Shown here one piece after another: positions 46,111 to 57,136 of a stretch of 61,689 nt of DNA. The stretch covers positions 18,321,999 through 18,383,687 of the forward strand of contig NC_049989.1 of the NCBI RefSeq assembly GCF_000003815.2, written 5' to 3'. The position numbers and the translations under genes were made by a program. The notes below the pieces were generated by a model. The model ran no database searches. It worked only from the letters and a program-made list of their open reading frames with translations, and was not told the origin of the DNA. The stretch's first letter is position 1; every line of letters starts with the position of its first letter. The stretch comes from Branchiostoma floridae. Lineage: Eukaryota; Chordata; Leptocardii; Amphioxiformes; Branchiostomatidae.

Positions 46111-49100
46111 ATGACGGAACGCGAAGCAGAGCAGCCGGCAGAAATGTTGGGGTCTGGGTTGACACGCCCCGCGCCCCCGCTACCACCGCCTCGCAATCTT
46201 GCGCCAAGAGAGCAGGTAACGGTGTCTGGGCCAGAGCAAAATGAAGAGTTGTACACGTGTCCCGATACTCCTAACACACCGGAGGGTACCGACGGCCGCG
46301 GAGATGAAGACGCTGAGGCACCGCGTGTAAGCTACAGAGGTACGTCCGGGTAAAAGTACAGCAGTATAGCTGAAAAATGGTGCAGATTTTGTCCAACAGC
46401 ACCAAATATTATCCTCCTTCACCGGCTTCCCCTTGGGTATTGGCGTAAGTTTTATGCTTTCCGGGGCGGTGACGGGGAGCTGTGGGTAGGCTACAAGTGC
46501 AGCTTCCCGGCATACATTGTACTTAATGTAATAGTTGTTGCCTTACTTTGTACCATGTACAATTGTGGTGCAATAAAGTTCTCTCTCTCTCTATTGTAAG
46601 ATATATTCTGTATTCTTTCTCTTTTTGTTTGTTGTAGTTAATAGTTTACCATAGAAAAGTAACTCTACTTTTTGTCGTGTCAATAAAGCTTGTATATTCC
46701 TTTCCCGGCATATATTCCTTTCCCGGCGTATTCCCGTTTTTAAAAAAAAAAATCGCGAATCGACCTTCCCCGTCACCGTCCCGACCCCCCCGCCCCCAAA
46801 ATTACGCCAACGCCCACGGAGAAGCAGGTGACTGAGGCTCTAAATATGGAGACATCTCAGTTTCCACACAGAATTGATTTTATGGGATTTGTTTGAGACC
46901 AAAAATGTGCACTCGTAGTTTTAGGCCTAGACAAAATTCAGAAAATAAGTTGTTTTCTATATTGTTGGTTGCATGGAAGTAAGGAAAACATGCAGTCAAA
47001 GTCAATTTGATGACGACTTAACTTTTGCTTATGGCTAGAGGTTTTTCTTGGGCCGGTACAGAAAAACCGGACCTGTAAATTCGGTGGACCGGATGGTGGA
47101 CCGGATGTTAGACTTATTAGAAAATGAAGAGTTATATGGGCAGAAATTCACGTTTTTGGGGATTGTAGGTTGAAGAAAATAACAAAAGCGAAGTTATTGT
47201 AATCTCCACCAAGTTTTACAGTCAATCGCGTAGTGGCAGCTAGCTTTGTAGCAGTTTAAAACGCTAGTGGGACTCAAATACTCCACCAAACAGATTTCTT
47301 TGTAGCGGAAAGGACATCGCGGAAAGGTTGAGTATTGTCCGTTTACAAGTTTTCACATACTGAATCAGGTCCAGGTTCAGGTCCGGACCGAGACCTGATC
47401 CTTTGGACTTGAATCGGACCTGGACCTGAATTTTCTGTATCGGTACCCACCCCTACTTATGGCCTTTCCTAAATACCCAGGATAATGTTGCATGGTGTCA
47501 TGTTCTACTAAAACAGTGCCGATACATTTATGCCGTGAGCGTTTTTCTGATCCCAAGATAAATGTTTATCTATTTTTTATTGGCTTGACTGTTAATGTTC
47601 AGCACCTACAGTCAGGGCTGCCCGACTAGCCTGTGGCTATTTCAAAGGGCTAGGACTACTGACAAAGACAACGACAATACAAATGGAATTTGACAAGGAG
47701 AAGATACTATATACGCTATCTTACACCACGTGTACATGAAATTCTTTTTTATGTACTTCTTAATGATAATATTCTAAGTACACGGGCTCTGAAGTCGGGC
47801 GGACACCGGCTGTTTACCGGCCGTCATGGTTACAATCAAACGTTGCCTTCACGCTGCCCCGTGGGGGGTCCCGTGGTGTTCCGGCGGGCGCCCCGTGATT
47901 TTTCTTTAAAGATTTTCCACCTTCCTACTCCGGCAGGCACCCTTCAGATGTTCTGACGGTGTCCTGTAGTCACCCCTGCGGGGTCCGACGGGGTAACGTT
48001 TGTCTCTCACAGCCCGGTGGGGCAGTTATAGGGTTATAGGGTCCCTGCCGCATGCCCCGCGATCAACGGCAGGGAACCAGACAGGCTCCTGGTGGGCACT
48101 CGTCATTTTTCGGGGGTACAAAAACAAGCACTGCTCGGATAATCTGCATTCACTTATTAGTTCTTTCTCTGTCACGAATGCGCGTGGCGTACAGACAATA
48201 ATCATCCAGTGAATAATCCAAGCAGAGAATGCAGCGACTACCTGCAGACAATTTGGGTTATACCCGTCTTTCTGCGCAGTGACTGACTCATCCATATGAA
48301 GCTATGGGGTGGCGCCTGGAGTCGCGCAAAGATGTGATACGCAGTATTCCCCAGACTGAGGGGGTGGGTGGGTGGGTAGGTGGGCGAAAAAGAAAACAAA
48401 CGGCGCTCCATGATGTCTACCTCTTTTCCCATCTCCCACTCCTTCTATCTCATGTTCTTCGACGGGAATTGTTATAATAGCATTGTGTTAAATGACCCTT
48501 ATCAGACCCTAATTATGTACATTAGGGTCTCATTTACATAATTTAGGAGAAAATGCTACAATAGCATTCTTTGCCCAGACTTTCATACTTTGAACACATT
48601 GTTATTTAGGTAGAGAAGATGATCAACTGATATTTTCTTATGCAATTTGTCCTCATTTGTATAACTATGAGAAACATTTGCAAAAGGTCACTCGTCACAA
48701 GAGACCACCTTTTTTGTTGACAGCAATGCCATGCAAACATTCATCGCGTAAAACAAACTTCATGCATACAGCAAGGTTAATTGATAGAACACGAATGCTA
48801 AAACACATCTACAACAACAAACATTAATATAATACTTATTAACGATAAAACCGTGGCCATGGCAATAGTTTTTATTGCCGAACTTATTCCCACCGGAAAC
48901 AAGCCTAAAACAGCAGCATGTACTATTTTGTGGTAAATTGTCTCTCTTTTATTCGATAATTGTGAAATCACAGTATCATCTTAAAATCCACTTGTTTTCG
49001 TTTTCCAAGCATCGTTGGAGTTTAACATTTTATTGTTAAATTACTCTTATCCACTCACTCATGATCGCTCACTCAATCATTCACTCACTCACTCACTCAC

Positions 49101-52100
49101 ACACTCACTCACTCACTCACTCACTCACTCAATCAATCAGCTCTGTGTGATCACAAAATTCAATCACTAAATTTTGTCTCTTTGGCCATTTATGCTTGTC
49201 AGAAAACCGACTCGGTCCAACGCAACTGGAGAAGAACTCCTTTTTAATCTCCTTCCTACGCTACGTACAACTGTGTGTAAAACTACGACGGTACCTAAGA
49301 CCCGTCCTTCTCTTCTAGCGTCTCTTTCAGGACTGGCCCTCTTGACCTAATTCTTCTCTATCTTTAGACATCTGTGGGCCGCTTCAAGTCCTTTCAGGTG
49401 ACTCTGTCACAATGCTATAAAAGAGGTATGATATCGTAGCAACATTTTGATAAAGAAAGTTATGATTTTGTACTTATCAAATCTTAGATCGTGCCATGGG
49501 GATGTGGAACAAGATGAAATCTAGCAAGGTCTGCTGGCTTGTGCTGGGTTGCGGCTTGGTGATAGGAACAGTTGGCCTCACTGTAGGCCTAACCGTAAGT
49601 CACATAGTCTTGGTCCTAACCATAAGGTAAGCCAACCAGTATTCACATCATGATTGAAGTTATAGAAAGATGCTACCACTTTATATCCAACACAAAAATT
49701 ATATATCTTATAACTATTGGGACTTACACCTCTAAGGTTTCGGACGAACTCCGTCGATCTTGTTCACAGAATTAATGACCCTCTGGTGAAGAAGCTGGGT
49801 CGATGGAGTTGGTCCGAAAATTTAGAGGGGTTTAATTTCAGTGTTGGATATAACGTTAAAGTTTTAGCATTTTTCTATAATGTATTCTACCAAGAAAGAT
49901 GAACTTTCATGCTGATATGACTGAAGCTATTCATAATAAAACTGAATATTCAATTTGATATGAATTTCTTAACGAGTTAGGGGAACGGCACAGTCCTGGC
50001 TGCAGAAAAAAAGCAGTCGAGTGTGGCTATGGGTAGGAAAAGCGGTCTGAACTTTTCTGTATGCACAAAATTTTCCCACTTTTTGGACTGGAGGGAACTT
50101 CCCGCCAACCCTTACCAAACTGGCAGCGTGAGGGCTTCAGTACGTCCTGGTGGGGTTCTAAATTTGAGCATCTGTTTAAACAGGAAACACATGTTTCAAA
50201 GAATCGCTTGGTGATCTGGGATAACCTACAAAAGGCTGCTGCTCCTTGGGAGACAACATCCTACAAGGTCAACCGCAAGAACCTTGCCCATCTGACTCCA
50301 CTCTCGTCACCACTGGGATGGAAATTTACAGCGTCATCCTTCAGTGCTGTTACCAACAGCGAGACAATGCCAACAACCACCATAGCTATGTCAACCACAG
50401 GACGGTGCACGACAAAACCCTGTCAACATGGGACCTGTGAGAACCAAGATGACGGTTACAGCTGCACCTGCCTACCTGGATGGACTGGACAGAACTGCCA
50501 GCGTGGTGAGTTGTGTTCATCCAGTTTTGTTTTCTTAATTAGGTTTCACCTATTTTTCTTCAACTGTCTGTCTAATTGTCTAACATTCAAGTTGTATTCT
50601 GAGAAATTAATAATTATCCAAGTAGAACGTAACCGTTTCCAATAACGTGTCAATAGTTTCAAGTTTCAAATCTCTGACAATGTTTATATTCTATAACACA
50701 GACATCGATGAATGTACTGAGATGCCGTGTCAGCATGGACGCTGTGTGAACAAAGATGGCGGATACAACTGTGCCTGCTCACCTGGATGGACTGGACAGA
50801 ACTGTCAGCAAAGTGAGTAGATCTCTGTGCACAGTCACCTTAACGGTTCAAGACTGATGTTACATAATTATGATAAACAAAATTGAAATTATAACTACCA
50901 GACTTTTTCTGTAAAATATACAATAAAGAAACACATTAAGTTCAAAATCTTCTCAGTTTTGGCAATACTTTGATAGAATCTTTCATTCGGATACAGCAAT
51001 CTAAAATTCCCCCTTTTTATAATGCTACACTGACTTAATATGATGGATGACATCCGAGCGCGCATTGATCTTTGCCTGTTACTAAAAAGACAGTGGCCAC
51101 ATGTCACTTAAAATCATCCCTGGCCAATGCTTGCCAGAGGATCTGCTCTCCATGGTAAGGGGACACATGGTCAGGGCATGGAGTCACATCGCACTTGCTG
51201 CCCTCTTTAAAGAAGACTTGCAATAAATCCATTATTGAAGTGGCAACGATTGTCTCTTACATACAAGTTTACTGGAGGTAACCATAAGACAAGGGCATGG
51301 GAAAGAATTGACTATGGACTGGATGTTTATTCCTGTAGTTTATTCCTAGCATTTTTTGCTGGTTTTTCTCTTTTTATTACCCCTCGCGCATTAGTTTCGG
51401 GGCATTCGGAGCATGTCATCCATAGAATTAAGTCAGTGTGACCTCATGTTAGCTGTTAGATCATTAACACATGTTTGTACCACGAGCCAGTTCAACCACT
51501 GGTTGAAATTATTCTTTCCGTTATGACACAGACATCAATGAGTGCACCAAGAAACCATGTCAACATGGACGCTGTGTAGACAAAGATGTCGGATACAACT
51601 GTATCTGCCACCCGGGATGGACTGGACAGAACTGTCAGCATGGTGAGGTGTTCCGGACTATTTGCTATGTTAATAATGGCGTTGTGATTGTTTGTCGAGG
51701 GACGTCTGTTTATTGTTTGAAAATCAGTGATATTTTTTACATTTCACAGACATCAATGAGTGCGCCAGGAAACCATGTCAGCATGGAAGATGTGTGAACA
51801 AAGACGGCGGATACAAGTGTACCTGCCAGCGTGGATGGACTGGACAGAACTGTGGCCAAGGTGAGTAAGAGGATATCTGATATTATCCACAGATTTTTAT
51901 CACCAAGTACTGAGTTGCTATATCAAGTGAATTTTACACGTAGCTCAACTTATGTTTGCTTTTCACGTAAAGATAATACCTTGATAAACTCTTTCATTTG
52001 GATACAGCTATTTAAATTTCCCTTTCTTTGTCGATAATGATAGCTGTTAGATCTACCTGATGTTGGCTTGTTTCCATGTAGTCAAGAAGTCAATTTTCAA

Positions 52101-54796
52101 TATCATTTTTAGATTGCCTGTATAAGTAACATTCATTTTCCCTATTAACACACAGAGATACCGGACACCCCCCCCCTGTTTTCAGTTTAGTCTATCTTAT
52201 TACCTGGATGTCTAACCTTCATCGGTGTGACCACGAGTTGCGTTACAAATATTTTGGTTATTGGTTATACCCCCCTCACATTAGGCGAAAATCGATCGGA
52301 CGAAGAGTCTGCGAGCTCTAAATTACGAGGAGGCATGACCCTGATGGGAAGGCGGGAACTCTGCAATTTCTTCTTCGGCATCATGGTCATGCCTCCTCGT
52401 AATTTAGAGTTCGCAGACTCGTCGTCCGATCGATTTTCGCCTAATGTGAGGGGGGTATTACGAGATTTACCCTCTAAAGTTGTGCCAAAGTGAGGTTCGA
52501 ACCTCTGAGATGTGATCACTTGTGCCATGGCACCTCCTGACTTTTGTTTTGTGTGGCAAACGCATCTCTGATGGTATATAATAACCTCACTGTCGTCTTC
52601 TACAGCTTCCGACTGTCAGAGTGGGTGGCGCAGATACAACACCCGCTGCTACAAGTTGATGACAGACGAAGCTGAATGGTCCACAGCGAGGTCACGATGT
52701 AAACAACACGGCGCAATTCTGGCCACTATCAAGGACAGTGGGGAGAACAACTTTGTTGCGGGTCTCATCTCAAATGGTGGGTATTAAGGAAATTCGTTAC
52801 GTCCACAAGTGGTGAAGACATTGCAAGTTTTAATTCTATACATGAACCGTGCATCAATCTTTTTTTTTTCAATTTCTCTCATTAGTAAATGTATGCATGA
52901 GGTATTATGAAATAAAGCGATTTTTTAAAACATATACAGTCAAGGTGTAAACACAATTACTCAAATACTAGTCATGGACAATATCAGTATCAAAGTCAAA
53001 AGCGCTCATCCCCGTAACTAAAAATAGTCAACTGAGGTAGCATATATCTTAGTAAAATGTCAGACTGCTTTTTGTTGCAGCACATGCTAAAACGTTCCAG
53101 GCAATTCCGACCTTCTGGATTGGTCTTCATGAGAAATCTGGACAATGGCAGTGGATAGATGGAACGCGTGTTATTTACACCAACTGGGCTCAGGGTGAGC
53201 CGAACGACAGTCAGTTCTTCTCGCTTTTACAGGGAGAGGACTGCGGCTCCATGTACTACAAGGTGTGTGCTTCTTCCCTCTTTTGTTTAGTAATGTAACC
53301 ATAAGCATTTGAAATATTAGTACCTCGATGAGTCTTAATCATGAAGTAAGGTAACAGTTACTCAAAGCAACTGGAGGGAATTTGAAAACGACCAGACAGA
53401 CGCCTGATGATCAGACAGTACCCGCTATCTTTAGTTAGTGACTGGATGAGAATCTAGATGATTAGATTTTAAACCAAAACTCTGGATTGATGTTAATGAA
53501 GTGAATATAATTTTTGTTTCAAAAGAACATGGAGTCTTGTTTCAAGATTAGAAGCTTGGTTATTTTATATACTTTGTCAGCAACACTAACAAAACACGAA
53601 AATGGATGGAATGATAACGTTTATTAATTACGTTTACATGTTTCTCATTTTAAGTTTGAAGCGAGGATTAGCACCAAACACAAAGACGGGTATAATGAAG
53701 GATGAGAGCACTTTAACATGATTTGATTGGATTTATTCGGCTGTAAGAAATATAGACAGGGCTACCTAACTACATGTAGCCGAAAGGATATTATCAAGTG
53801 CGTATACTGTTTGAAAAAAAGTATCTATACAATCAATATATTCCATGTTCCGAGAGTAGAATTAAGAATAAAAGTTCACTAGCGTTTGTCTGTCAACAAG
53901 ATAACTCAAGAACGGCTGGATGGATTGATTTCATACTTGGTGTGTTGGTGGTGTGTGATGAAAGCTGGAAATGATTAGATTTTAGGCCCCCTAGCGGCTT
54001 CCCTTGGTACTGCACCACAACTTCGGTTTTGCTATCTCCTGATCTGAACAAGCTATGGTCACGACTTTTAAGTATTAGATAGCTCTTGTGCTCAGTAATA
54101 ATTGACATAAGTTTGGGCCTCCTAGCGACTAGATTTGGGATAGCAGGGGCGTTTTTGTAAAAAAAACGTCTGAAGGGGATAACGATTTTTAATGATTTTT
54201 GGTATGTAAGTACCTTAGACAATGTTGTACAAAATAAAATACTAATTATGCTAAATAGGAGTACATTTGCTTAATTAATGAGAATAATCTTTCATAGCAG
54301 TTTTTTTCAATGTACCACTTGTCCCGTACATGATATGGTCTTGACATTTTAGTGGTAGATAGCTTCAGAGACATCCAAAATTGTCTTCAGCTTGACTTTG
54401 CCTTTCCTTTTGTTTTCTATTGGAATCCAAATTGTTTTCTGCCTAAAATTGTCTTACAATACAACATTTCCTATTGGACATCTAAAATTGTCTTCATTCA
54501 TAGTTAGGGTATAAAATACCTGTTTCTTCCAGATAACTTCAGTGTCACTGACGAAACTGATGGATGCCGGTTGAAACGTCTGACCGTTTCCAAAACCATA
54601 TCCAGTTGCTTGAGTAACTACTTTTTGTCGTATTTTATTACCTGGATGTTTAACCTACATCGACGTACTTGCTGTATCGTTTAAACAGACCGGCACAGAT
54701 CTAATCGAGTTTAAGAAAAGGAGGAGGCACACAGGACAGTGGAATGACGTCCGATGCAGATCTGACAAACGCTACATTTGCGAGAAACCAATTTAA
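46111..54796 (+). CDS. Gene E: type II membrane lectin with four EGF domains, intact
   Basis: Exons: 46111-46339 (tail, 1b), 49488-49594 (helix), 50184-50505 (stalk fused to EGF1), 50702-50812, 51532-51642, 51750-51860 (EGF2-4, 111 nt each), 52606-52776, 53081-53262, 54689-54796 (CTLD, stop TAA). Joined length is 1452 nt, 483 aa, without a break. Exon 2 joins as Asp-Arg-Ala-Met-Gly-Met-Trp, so the ATG in exon 2 need not be the start. KMKSSK before the helix predicts a cytoplasmic N-terminus. The EGFs follow D-I-N/D-E-C with the C-x-N/D-x4-Y-x-C hydroxylation pattern; EGF1 starts GRCTTKPC and lacks the Ca2+-binding start. The CTLD shows WIGLH, EPND, GEDCGSM, GQWNDVRC and ICEKPI, so Ca2+ and mannose-type binding is expected from the superfamily. 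A cell-surface recognition role is inferred. Confidence 0.85.
46513..46695 (+). mobile_element. LINE or transcript 3'-end fragment in gene E intron 1
   Basis: The sister unit (45110-45125) reads straight through the GGCATATATTCC word, whereas here about 180 bp intervene. The insert contains GTGCAATAAAGTTCTCTC and a second GTCAATAAAGCTTG, two polyadenylation-like ends, suggesting a retroposed 3' end. Limits are approximate. Confidence 0.5.
47036..47455. mobile_element. hAT MITE with perfect 8-bp target duplication
   Basis: 420 bp from TAGAGGTTTTTC to ACCCACCCCTA. CTTATGGC stands at 47028-47035 and 47456-47463. The sister unit has a single CTTATGGC at 45402-45409 followed by the same CTTTCCTAAATACCC. 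The interior shares CAGGTCCGG and GGACCTGAA words with the hAT element at 36010-37550. Confidence 0.95.
47456..49487. other. Intron 1 of gene E, no separate gene
   Basis: Mirror of 9727-11640 in gene A. It includes the GC-rich block at 47770-48120, a GGGT-rich run at 48361-48385 and the ACTC microsatellite at 49069-49138. I see no coding signal. Confidence 0.6.
49719..49836. repeat. Foldback element, 'CGACGGAGTTCGTCCGAAA' family (gene E)
   Basis: Mirror of the gene A copy at 9380-9495: arms CCTCTAAGGTTTCGGACGAA and CCGAAAATTTAGAGGGG. Confidence 0.7.
52268..52457. mobile_element. MITE with long palindrome and TTA duplication (Harbinger-like)
   Basis: 190 bp from TACCCCCCTCACATTAGGCG to its near-exact complement CGCCTAATGTGAGGGGGGTA, with arms of about 75 bp. 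TTA flanks both sides (52265-52267, 52458-52460). Gene D lacks it at the matching place (about 39152). It lies in the intron between EGF4 and CTLD exon 1 of gene E. Confidence 0.85.
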
Positions 54797-55087
54797 CAAT
54801 GTTTACAGGAGAAAACAAAGATAAAACTTTGTTCCAACCCAATTGCTGAAGTCGCGTGTGCACTAACAGGTAACTTTAAGTAAGCCATTGGCCACTCTGA
54901 AGATATCTGCAGTAGGTCTATCAAAAACAGATGCTCTTACTTATTGTGCTAGAATGGTTAGCTCTGTTCTACATTTCTATCCAACACAGATCAATCTCAT
55001 GCTATTGTGGTTATGGACAGATTCTTTAATGCATGTCCATGCCCTGAATAGCGTTGGTTTACAACTTATATAGAGTCATTCAGTCAA

Positions 55088-55093
55088 AATAAA
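55088..55093 (+). promoter_or_regulatory. Putative poly(A) signal of gene E
   Basis: AATAAA 292 bp after the stop, in the context GTCATTCAGTCAA that is shared by all copies. Confidence 0.5.
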
Positions 55094-56791
55094 GTCACGC
55101 TTTCCGTCGGCTGAGCAGATAAGTCACGTGACCCCTACGCTGACTCTATGCCTTTTGTCCCCTTTGACCTCTGACCCTTTGACTCACCTACCCCTTTCCT
55201 CACCAACGCTATTCGTGGTTATTCGTGACGGTGAGCTCACTACCCTAACGGTCTGTGTACTTGTCTGTTAAATGGACGGAAAGCTTAGTTATCTTCGGAG
55301 CTTAAAAGAAGAGAAGTTAGACATCCATGTAGCCTAATAGTGCAAAATTCTATATCTGCTATTGCCGAGTTGGACTTCTTTTTAGTAAAGTAGTGAAGAA
55401 TTAAGAGTACAACTTTGTAGGGTCTTCAGATTGTAAAAGTCGAGGATGAACTGTTGTGAGATAACAGTATTCTACTCTTGATTTGATGTTCTATAGCAAT
55501 ATTAGTGCAATTTTGTACATGAAGAATGTCAAGGATTGATAAGAAAAACAATGGAAATTCCCACAAGGAACAATTTCTTATTCTTTTAATGCAATTCTTT
55601 CTCAATAATTTATAGACATTCAGTATACATCTTGTGTTTCTCGTCTAGCAAGTTTATATTTCTTGCTATGTTTACTAAGGAAATATTACAATTTAAAAAA
55701 AATAATCTTACTTTAAGAATCTAAGATTCTGTGAGAAAAATTACTTAAGATGATTTCAAACTCGAAGACAAAATCTTTTCTTAAACACAGAAAGCTTTCT
55801 TCTTTCAAGAAAGTTGTCTGTGTACAAGAAGAAGAAAGCAACAAGGTATTTTTGGTAGTGAACAATAATTGCAAGTTGGAGGAAAGTAACGTTACGCGTC
55901 GAGGCCGCTTAAATTGCCTTGTACACAGACATTGTGCTAGCGTAGTTTTGAGGACTTTGCATCAGTGATTATTAAATTCCATTGCGCATGTAAATGGTCA
56001 TGATTATGTTTCTATGGGTTGCGGAGTATCAGCAAGCTTTGTGTTCGTTTTCAGAACAAAAGTCCTGACTAAAAAATTAGGAATTAGACGGTTAGACAGA
56101 TCGTGTCAAATAGACACTTTTTCTGAAATGCCATATAGGGCTATACAGCATTCGAGGCAACTGAATGTTTGCAAGACTCAGTAGTAAATGTACAAAAGAA
56201 AACAACACCGTTCAGCTCTTTTATATGGAAACGGTTCTTCAATCAAATTTTGTATGAACCTACGGCATTACTTTCATCTTTAGGAGACGATCGTAACGTT
56301 GATTTGATTACTGTCACAGTTATATATAATTTCATTGTATTGCTTCGTGACCGAAAATAAGTTGGTCGAATGTGTACCCAATGACTCTTTTTTATGCAAC
56401 ATTTAAACTTTAAAAAAAGTGTAGTCAACGCTTGTTTGTTTTCGAGCATGTCATTATTTTGATAATGAATAAAGAGTTGTTTAACTAGTCTACCTTTGTC
56501 CAGCTGATTATGACCTCCCGTAATTGGTCAGAATCCAATATGGCCGACCATATCATAAGCGAAATGCTAATAGGGCTATTATCACTTGAATTACGTCAGT
56601 ACATTATTTTTTTTTTTTACTAAACTAAGAAAATGGCATCTTACTACATCTTCAGAGACTAATACATACCAGTATGTACAGGTTCAACTTCTTCTCGATT
56701 TTTAAGATAAAATATAAAATTTCCGTGCTATTCAAGTAATGGAAATTTTGAAACATATATTGTATAAAGTATTTCTCTCGTAGGTGTATAA

Positions 56792-56968
56792 AATAATCTA
56801 CAAGAAGATCCTACGATGGCGTAAGATAGTACTAAACTGGCCAAGGAGTGTAGTCAGCCAAGAGGTATACATTTTCCATGTAGCAAAACACACTCCTAGG
56901 TCGGCTTGTATCCTCTGGCAGCTTTTGATACCATCTTATGCTACCGTAGGATCTGCTTGGAGATTATA
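56792..56968. repeat. Foldback element, ~178-bp family (copy 4)
   Basis: Reverse-oriented relative of 2997-3173, 13503-13681 and 23843-24019, with arms of about 40 bp. Confidence 0.8.
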
Positions 56969-57136
56969 TAAAGTACGGTTCACAATAAAAGTGACAGTCA
57001 ATGTGACTTGGCGCAGCAACGGATTATGTAATTGGTCTGGCACATGACATTTTTCATGACGTAATATTGTTTATTTATCCATAGGACTGACTCAAGACTG
57101 TTTTGTCTTGAATAGACTCTCTATGTATAATACTAT

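Larger units (their letters stand above)
54797..57132. other. 3' flank of gene E and truncated upstream module
   Basis: 54797-56460 mirrors the gene A 3' flank. 56600-57132 is an inverted family upstream module with the foldback at 56792-56968; its end is most like 23690-23830 upstream of gene B. The module is cut off by the minisatellite, so any further family member on this side is lost or lies elsewhere. Confidence 0.65.

Noticed and set aside
49595-49626. Alternative exon 2 donor (ATAAG|GTAAGC) in gene E
   Set aside because: It would leave phase 2 and break the frame of the stalk exon, whereas CC|GTAAGT gives phase 0. It remains usable only in gene C, where the spacing changed.
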